DNA from: Spirochaeta sp.
GTDB lineage: Bacteria > Spirochaetota > Spirochaetia > DSM-27196 > Alkalispirochaetaceae
DNA: 6,463 nt
Direction: 5' to 3'
Assembly: GCA_007117185.1 (NCBI GenBank)
Contig: SKHA01000141.1
Location: 1 to 6,463, forward strand
Below the pieces are notes generated by a model. It did not search any database and was not told where the DNA came from. It saw nothing but the letters and a program-made list of their open reading frames with translations. Shown one piece after another: positions 1-4,696 of this stretch. The first letter of the stretch is position 1, and the number at the start of each line of letters is the position of its first letter. The translations under genes and the position numbers were made by a program.

Positions 1-1
1 G

Positions 2-103
2 TGGAAGGAAGGAAGCCTGGAGGCGCCGTGGAGTATGGTGCGGATCCCGGCGTTTGCGCTGCGGGATCTGGCGCAGGGGGAGGTGAGCCCGGCGCCGATG
101 TAG
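2..103 (+). CDS. Unidentified protein, 3' end only (strand uncertain)
   Basis: An open frame enters from the left edge and ends at TAG 101-103, giving the last 33 residues of a protein (WKEGSLEAPW... to ...GEVSPAPM). The composition looks natural, and 28 of 33 codons end in G or C, as expected in GC-rich coding DNA. I do not recognise the family. The main doubt is strand. A - strand frame starting at ATG 123-121 and running off the left edge uses the same wobble positions, and the G/C bias at those positions continues past the TAG up to that ATG. I prefer the + reading for its protein-like composition, and because no ribosome-binding site precedes the - strand ATG. The frame starting at GTG 1 on the + strand and ending at 204 is not favoured: only about half of its first 34 codons end in G or C. 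Confidence 0.4.
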   Translation, partial: WKEGSLEAPWSMVRIPAFALRDLAQGEVSPAPM

Positions 104-125
104 TTGTCGCCGGTGCCCGCCATCT

Positions 126-152
126 CAGGGTGGCCACTTATCAACAGGGTGG
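126..152. repeat. Direct repeat CAGGGTGG x2
   Basis: CAGGGTGG occurs exactly at 126-133 and at 145-152, so the start-to-start distance is 19 bases, a little under two helical turns. The palindrome GTGGCCAC (130-137) overlaps the first copy. The pair lies about 48-74 bases upstream of the TATAAT at 200-205, where an activator or other regulator could bind. That role is inference, and an 8-base repeat in one short region could be chance. Confidence 0.35.
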
Positions 153-176
153 TGCTTACTGCCCCCTTATCCCGAA

Positions 177-205
177 TGGTATTTCTTGCCAGTTTGGTGT
201 ATAAT
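177..205 (+). promoter_or_regulatory. Candidate promoter of the lipoprotein-mnmEG operon
   Basis: TATAAT at 200-205 is a perfect sigma-70-type -10 hexamer. The -35 position at 17-base spacing (177-182, TGGTAT) is a poor match, and TTGCCA at 186-191 is too close to serve. The element ends only 6 bases before the ATG at 212, so a normal start point 6-8 bases downstream falls on or beside that ATG. The stretch is AT-rich compared with its surroundings. Promoter function is inferred from the -10 match and its place in the only intergenic gap ahead of the operon. Confidence 0.45.
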
Positions 206-211
206 TGAAGG

Positions 212-1840
212 ATGACGAGCGGTCGATTTCGCTCGGCTGGCGCGGTATTTGCTCTGGTGCTGCTTCTGGCCGGTTGCGGTGACAGTCTCTTTTCCTCGCT
301 CGAAGACCCCCGGGACGTGGAGGTTCGTTTTGGTGCATCCGGCTCGCATGTTTCCCCGTCCGGCGTGATTGAGCTGGAACTGATCTATCGGACAGAGCGG
401 GTGGAAGCCCTTTCCGCTCTCACCGTTCAGTTCCGGTCCCCAACGGACAGCAATTACCTGGTAGAGGCTGTGGAGCTCACCCCTGGCGCACTCAGTGCCA
501 GCGGAATCCTCTCAGTTCCTGTTCCACCTGAAGTGGAAGATGGCGTGTACTGGTTGGACGTTACCGGATGGCGTGGTTCTATCGAGCTGTTTGCGGAAAG
601 TCGACAGGTATTTATCGCCGAGGAACTTCCGGCGATGCGACAGCTGTTTCTTCACCCGACTCGACCGGTGGTTGATTCGAGTATGCTTGCCCTGGCAGTG
701 CTGGATGTTCCACAGGATCAGCGACCGTGGCTTCGGTGGTTTCTGGCAGGAGACCTTCTCGCCGAAGGATATCTGGAAGAGGGTTTTGATCAGATGATCC
801 TGCCTGCGGGCACTCGCGCGGGGGCGTATGCCGTTCGTCTTGATGTCTTGCCGTGGGGTCCCGACGAAGGAGTTCGTACTGTTTCTATCGAATTGGCTCC
901 GGTGACGGCACGGGCCGAGCTGTTTGTTCAGGCGGACTTCGATCCAGGAGATCTCCTGCAAGAGAACGAGTCTCTTCAATGGTATCCCCTTCAGGGGCAC
1001 CTTCGGTCAGCTGTCCGATTGCACCCCTCCCTTGATGGCGGAGAGCTCTTCCCCGAGGGAACTCCGATGGCGGACATCTCGGAAGAGGTGTACCTGCACA
1101 TCCTTTCCAACGTTCTTGGCTACTTTCTCCCTGCTGAATCAACCCTGGCGATACCCGTTCCGATTCTGTCTGAACTGGAAAAACCACAATCGCTTGAGAT
1201 CGAGATTGTTGTTCCTCCCGGTGCGGGAGGACGGATTCTGACCTTGAAAGCTCGTGAAGATCTCTCGTTCTCCCTCTGGATTGATCACCATGGTAGCGTT
1301 CAGATGGACCCGCTCACAGAGGGCGCTTCCGATGAAGCCACCGATGAATCGATGGAAAACCCCCTTGAAAAAACATCGACTGAACCTCCAGAGAGTTCTC
1401 AGCAGGCTATTTCGCTGACGCTTCAGATCTCCCACTCCGGCGCTGTCGTCTGGGAGGCTCAATCGGAAAGCGGCTCTGTTGGTGCGGGTGGAGTGGTGAT
1501 GGAACGGGAGTTCTCCCGGGAAACGCGACTCCTTGTCGGTGGTGAGGGTTCAGCGCCATTGCTTGTGGGAGCCATCGCTCTGCGCTGGCCGGCGATGGAT
1601 GCGGGTTCAGCCGACGCCGCCGCCGCCGACGACGCCGCCACCGACACGGCAGCCGACGACGACGCCACCGACACGGCAGACTCCGCTGAAACCGCAGCAG
1701 GCGCCGAGGCCAATGAAGCTAGTGACGCGGCAGAAGAGGATGAACTGGAAGACGACACCGATTTGCCTGAAGCGCAAACCCGCGCAGGAACGTCGGATTC
1801 CGCTGTTGATTCTGAGAACGATGACGTTGACGAAGTTTGA
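212..1840 (+). CDS. Acidic-tailed lipoprotein with Ig-like and lectin-like regions
   Basis: This is a 542-residue predicted lipoprotein, function unknown. The N-terminus has a basic segment (R5, R7), a hydrophobic core (8-19) and the lipobox L19-A20-G21-C22. C22 is the only cysteine, as expected for a lipid-anchored protein. This signal fixes the start at ATG 212, since later starts would destroy it. Residues about 35-130 and 140-230 read as beta-rich, Ig-like segments. Residues about 232-365 and 399-460 resemble the strands of a LamG/concanavalin-like fold (SLWIDHHGSV near 354, LLVGG near 440), interrupted by an acidic, Ser/Thr-rich linker at about 368-398. These domain calls come from pattern only. 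The tail 461-542 has 30 Asp/Glu and one Arg and contains a nine-residue tandem repeat. GAAGG abuts the ATG with no spacing, so it is an unlikely Shine-Dalgarno. The stop overlaps the earliest start of the next gene. It is probably surface-exposed or periplasmic. Confidence 0.85.
   Translation: MTSGRFRSAGAVFALVLLLAGCGDSLFSSLEDPRDVEVRFGASGSHVSPSGVIELELIYRTERVEALSALTVQFRSPTDSNYLVEAVELTPGALSASGILSVPVPPEVEDGVYWLDVTGWRGSIELFAESRQVFIAEELPAMRQLFLHPTRPVVDSSMLALAVLDVPQDQRPWLRWFLAGDLLAEGYLEEGFDQMILPAGTRAGAYAVRLDVLPWGPDEGVRTVSIELAPVTARAELFVQADFDPGDLLQENESLQWYPLQGHLRSAVRLHPSLDGGELFPEGTPMADISEEVYLHILSNVLGYFLPAESTLAIPVPILSELEKPQSLEIEIVVPPGAGGRILTLKAREDLSFSLWIDHHGSVQMDPLTEGASDEATDESMENPLEKTSTEPPESSQQAISLTLQISHSGAVVWEAQSESGSVGAGGVVMEREFSRETRLLVGGEGSAPLLVGAIALRWPAMDAGSADAAAADDAATDTAADDDATDTADSAETAAGAEANEASDAAEEDELEDDTDLPEAQTRAGTSDSAVDSENDDVDEV
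1625..1678 (+). repeat. 27-base tandem repeat, two copies, in the acidic tail
   Basis: Two adjacent 27-base units, 1625-1651 and 1652-1678, differ at one base (C or A at the eleventh position). They keep the frame and encode ADDAATDTA and ADDDATDTA (residues 472-480 and 481-489). A run of GCC/GAC codons (1610-1624) precedes them. Near-identity at the DNA level points to recent duplication, and the unit length would let copy number change without a frameshift. Confidence 0.85.
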
Positions 1841-1862
1841 ACGATGGCATGAACGACGAAGT
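1816..1862 (+). repeat. Imperfect tandem duplication across the gene junction
   Basis: GAACGATG occurs at 1816-1823 and 1839-1846, and GACGAAGT follows each copy at 1829-1836 and 1855-1862. The block (8-mer, short spacer, 8-mer) is therefore present twice, once at the 3' end of the first lipoprotein gene and once at the 5' end of the second. The copies are read in different frames but give similar peptides: ENDDVDEV before the stop, NDGMNDEV after the TTG. This suggests a small duplication helped create the present junction. Confidence 0.6.
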
Positions 1863-3315
1863 GAACACACACAACTGGCGACATCTGATCCGGTTTTTTC
1901 CGACTCTTCTCACCCTTCTGGTTCTCTTCTCGTGTACCACTACTCCGTTCACGACGGACTCCATATCCGCGCTACCGCCTGACTGGCTGAGTACCCCTTT
2001 TGACCCGGAAGCGCAGGATGTCCTGCTGGTGGCCTACGGTGGTACCGAAGAACACGCCCGGGAGGACCTGGCGCTTCAAGTGATCCAGGTTCTGTTGTAT
2101 CGCCACCACGCATCGCAGGCGGTAATCTCGGCTGAAACGGCCGCCGTGATCGAGGAAACTGCCCGGGAACGCAGTATGGCCCTGACGCCGGAGCAGCGGT
2201 ATACCGAGCCAGAGCAGGAAGTTTCGACGGCTGCCAGGACGTACTACCTGTTTCGATACTCCGCAGAGCTGATCGCCGAGGATTTGGCTCGCATCGCTCC
2301 GGCGACCGTGGTTCGACCTACCGCAACACCGGAGCCACCCCAGACCCGGCAGGAACGCCCCCCCCACAGTACTCTTCGTCAGATTGAAGCGCTCCTCACC
2401 CAACCCGTTCCGGAGGATGAAGGAGGACAGATTCGTACCCTTGAACAGGCCCTGAACCTCGCCTCCCGTCTCTTCGTGACCGCTGCCCCCGGGGAGTTCT
2501 CGCTGGTTCTGGGTGCGCCTCGCACCGGCGAGCTCACCGTGACGTTACGGGACGAGACAGCCCCTTCCGAGTCACCGCCGGAACAGATGGAAGGAATCAT
2601 AACCCTCCCGGAGATCGACGGTCACCGCGAGATACTTCGTGTGCGATCGATCTCTCCCGCAGGGAACGACCAGTATCGCCTTGCCCTGCCGGAGATTCGC
2701 AGCGCCGGACTGGCGCGCCTTGAGGTGGGTCCGTCATGGTTCTTCCAGGCGCGGGATCGCTGGAACACTGCTGCCGGTACCGGACGCCCGCAGGAGCTGC
2801 TGCGGGCGATCACTGCGCGGCTGGCCCCACAGGTCGTGATTCAGGTCTCAAGCAGGGCACGCGCGATTCCAACGGCTATCATTCTTGTGGACACGGACAT
2901 CGCCGGTAACCCGATAGCGAACCGCGACGCCACCCGAGGTGCTCATCAGCAGTTCACCGAGATGGGCTTCCTGGTGCACCAGCCGGAAATCGCTCCGACT
3001 CTGCAGCTGGAACTGAGTCGTCGGGGTTCGCTGGACGTCTCTGATTTATATGATCTGCTCCCGTTTGAAGTACTCGCCGGGGTAGAGCGGGTAATCGTCG
3101 GCACCGCTGGAATCTCCGAGTTCACCGAGGACGATGGATTCAGCGTTCGTGTTGTACTGGTGGCCTCAGCCTTCCACCTGCGCCGGGACACCCAGCTGGC
3201 GGAGATCCGTCTGGAGGAACGTGTCTCCGGTGCGGACTCCCGAACGATCCTCCGCACCGCGTTTCTCTCGGCAGGGCGACGTGCGGCACGCCGTCTGGCC
3301 CCGCGCCTGCCATGA
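1837..3315 (+). CDS. Second lipoprotein, LPP20/CsgG-FlgT-like
   Basis: This is a predicted lipoprotein of up to 492 residues, exact function unknown. A hydrophobic stretch (about 20-32) ends in L30-F31-S32-C33, a usable lipobox, and C33 is the only cysteine. Residues 47-90 (PPDW, then VAYGG and an Ala/Leu-rich helix) resemble the start of LPP20-type lipoproteins. A Pro/Thr-rich linker spans about 157-178. The C-terminus (about 345-490), with RVIVGTAGISEF, charged strands and a closing basic Ala/Arg helix, resembles CsgG, FlgT and LpoB-like envelope proteins. These assignments are by pattern only. The start is uncertain: TTG 1837 overlaps the upstream TGA as TTGA, while ATG 1849 and GTG 1861 also keep the whole signal peptide and give a more usual n-region. 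None has a clear Shine-Dalgarno, so translation is probably coupled to the gene before. The stop overlaps the mnmE start. An eight-C run lies in the linker codons. Confidence 0.8.
   Translation: MNDGMNDEVNTHNWRHLIRFFPTLLTLLVLFSCTTTPFTTDSISALPPDWLSTPFDPEAQDVLLVAYGGTEEHAREDLALQVIQVLLYRHHASQAVISAETAAVIEETARERSMALTPEQRYTEPEQEVSTAARTYYLFRYSAELIAEDLARIAPATVVRPTATPEPPQTRQERPPHSTLRQIEALLTQPVPEDEGGQIRTLEQALNLASRLFVTAAPGEFSLVLGAPRTGELTVTLRDETAPSESPPEQMEGIITLPEIDGHREILRVRSISPAGNDQYRLALPEIRSAGLARLEVGPSWFFQARDRWNTAAGTGRPQELLRAITARLAPQVVIQVSSRARAIPTAIILVDTDIAGNPIANRDATRGAHQQFTEMGFLVHQPEIAPTLQLELSRRGSLDVSDLYDLLPFEVLAGVERVIVGTAGISEFTEDDGFSVRVVLVASAFHLRRDTQLAEIRLEERVSGADSRTILRTAFLSAGRRAARRLAPRLP
2358..2365 (+). 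repeat. C8 homopolymer inside the second lipoprotein gene
   Basis: Eight consecutive C bases span codons 174-177 (Arg-Pro-Pro-His) in the proline-rich linker between the N-terminal and later domains. Loss or gain of one C would shift the frame after about residue 176 and remove the C-terminal two thirds of the lipoprotein. The run is in frame here. Phase variation is possible but not shown, and C runs also occur by chance in GC-rich DNA. Confidence 0.6.
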
Positions 3316-4664
3316 CAGCACCCCTGACGAACGACAAAATCGCCGCCCTGGCAACACCCTTCGGAGCCGCCGCCCTGGCGGTGATCCGGACCAGCGGTCC
3401 CGACTCGGTAGCTGCTGTCGCCCGCCTGACCGATCGCGACACGGTGGTCAGCGCCACTGGCGGAGGACGATTGCGCAAAGTCAACATACTGGACCCTGCA
3501 AGCGGGCAGGTGCTGGACGAGGTGATGCTGGCAATCTACCGGGAACCCCGGAGCTACACCGGAGAGGAGATGGTGGAGATCTTCTGCCACGGCAGCCCTC
3601 CGGGAATCCAGCAGATCCTCACCCTGCTGTATCGTCAGGGCTTTCGAGCCGCCGAGCCGGGGGAGTTCACCCAGCGGGCTTTCCTGGCAGGCAAACTCGA
3701 CCTGACCAGAGCCGAAGCGGTGCAGGAGATCGTGCGTTCCCGGACCGCTCAGGGCCACGACCTGGCGCTGCGGCGCCTGGGCGGATCGGTGTCAGCGGCG
3801 ATCGAGGAAGCCAAGCAGCGGCTGGTCCGGCTGATGGCCCCGGTGGCGCTGCAGTTGGACTACCCCGAGGAAGAAACCGGCGAGATCCCCTTTCCAGTGG
3901 AGCCGGTGCGGGAACTCAGGGAACAGCTATCCACCCTGGCCGGCTCCTACCGCACCGGCCGCCTCTACCAGGAGGGAATCGTCCTCGTCCTGGCAGGACG
4001 AACCAACGCCGGGAAATCCTCCCTCTTCAACGCGCTGTTGAAGGAAGATCGATCGATCGTCAGCGCGACTCCCGGCACAACCCGGGACTACATCGAAAGC
4101 TCCCTGGACCTTGGCGGCGTTCCGGTGCGGGTGTACGACACAGCGGGGGTGCGGGTGACTGGCGAGGAGATCGAAGGTGAAGGAATCCGGCGCACCCGGC
4201 AGGTTCTGGAAGCGGCAGATCTGGTCCTCTACCTGGTGGACGGCACCGTGGGGATCGACGAGGAAGACCGGGAGTTCCTGGGGCGGGGCACGCGCCTTCT
4301 GCCGGTGTGGACCAAGAGCGACGCCCCCCATTGCCTGCCCGCGCCGGAGAGCTTTCTCCCCCTCAGTGCCCTCACCCTGGCCGGGCTTGACCGTCTGGTG
4401 GAGGAGGTCCTGACCCGGGTGACTCCGGAACAGACCTACCCCGAAGGGAGCCCGGTGATCGACTCGCTGCGACAGAAGAACCTCCTTGAGGCGGCGTCCC
4501 AGTCGCTGCTGCACGTAGAGGAGGGGCTCGCCGCAGGGGTTCCGATCGACGCGATCGCCCTGGATCTGCAGGAAGCGATTCACGCTCTGGGAGAGATCAC
4601 CGGTGAGGTGACCTCGGCGGACATCCTGGAACAGGTGTTCACCGGCTTCTGCGTCGGAAAGTAG
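3312..4664 (+). CDS. mnmE: tRNA modification GTPase MnmE
   Basis: MnmE, with MnmG, adds the aminomethyl or carboxymethylaminomethyl group at C5 of U34 in tRNAs reading two-fold-split codon boxes. It uses GTP and a folate one-carbon donor. The 450 residues match the usual length (E. coli about 454). Residues 1-120 are the folate-binding domain (AALATPFGAAALAVIRTSGP, SYTGEEMVE, PGEFTQRAFLAGKLDL). A helical domain carries the inserted G domain: P-loop GRTNAGKS 229-236, switch TPGTTRD 253-259, DTAG 276-279, and SAL 352-354 at the G5 position. E288 aligns by eye with the catalytic Glu282 of E. coli. The C-terminal FCVGK motif (446-450) keeps the family's conserved cysteine, C447. One oddity is the base-recognition motif, TKSD (334-337) instead of the usual NKxD. 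The ATG overlaps the upstream stop as ATGA and has no Shine-Dalgarno, so coupled translation is likely. Confidence 0.98.
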   Translation: MTAPLTNDKIAALATPFGAAALAVIRTSGPDSVAAVARLTDRDTVVSATGGGRLRKVNILDPASGQVLDEVMLAIYREPRSYTGEEMVEIFCHGSPPGIQQILTLLYRQGFRAAEPGEFTQRAFLAGKLDLTRAEAVQEIVRSRTAQGHDLALRRLGGSVSAAIEEAKQRLVRLMAPVALQLDYPEEETGEIPFPVEPVRELREQLSTLAGSYRTGRLYQEGIVLVLAGRTNAGKSSLFNALLKEDRSIVSATPGTTRDYIESSLDLGGVPVRVYDTAGVRVTGEEIEGEGIRRTRQVLEAADLVLYLVDGTVGIDEEDREFLGRGTRLLPVWTKSDAPHCLPAPESFLPLSALTLAGLDRLVEEVLTRVTPEQTYPEGSPVIDSLRQKNLLEAASQSLLHVEEGLAAGVPIDAIALDLQEAIHALGEITGEVTSADILEQVFTGFCVGK

Positions 4665-4673
4665 ACCAAAAGG

Positions 4674-4693
4674 GGCAACAATGGTAGGTTGCC
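4674..4693 (+). promoter_or_regulatory. mnmG: Small hairpin over the mnmG ribosome-binding region
   Basis: In the 32-base gap between mnmE and mnmG, GGCAAC (4674-4679) and GTTGCC (4688-4693) can form a perfect 6-bp stem with an 8-base loop. The nearest Shine-Dalgarno-like bases, AGG at 4686-4688, lie 8 bases before the ATG and fall in the loop and first stem base. A stronger purine run, AAAAGGGG (4668-4675), is too far away (21 bases) unless the hairpin brings it closer. No T run follows, so this is not an intrinsic terminator. A role in setting mnmG translation is inference. Confidence 0.35.
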
Positions 4694-4696
4694 ACC

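Noticed and set aside
148..170. Possible terminator around GGGTGGT...CTGCCCCCTT
   Set aside because: Pairing is broken after three G-C pairs and no real T run follows.
1..204. + strand frame from GTG 1 to the stop at 204
   Set aside because: Third positions show no G/C bias (about 18 of the first 34), the product is Gly/Ala-rich, and the frame runs through the promoter region.
2946..3758. - strand open frame of 270 codons
   Set aside because: It overlaps the second lipoprotein gene and mnmE and has the Arg/Ser-rich composition of a shadow frame.
3134..4180. + strand open frame of 348 codons across the lipoprotein-mnmE junction
   Set aside because: The product is rich in Arg, Gly and Pro with no domain, and it overlaps two better supported frames.
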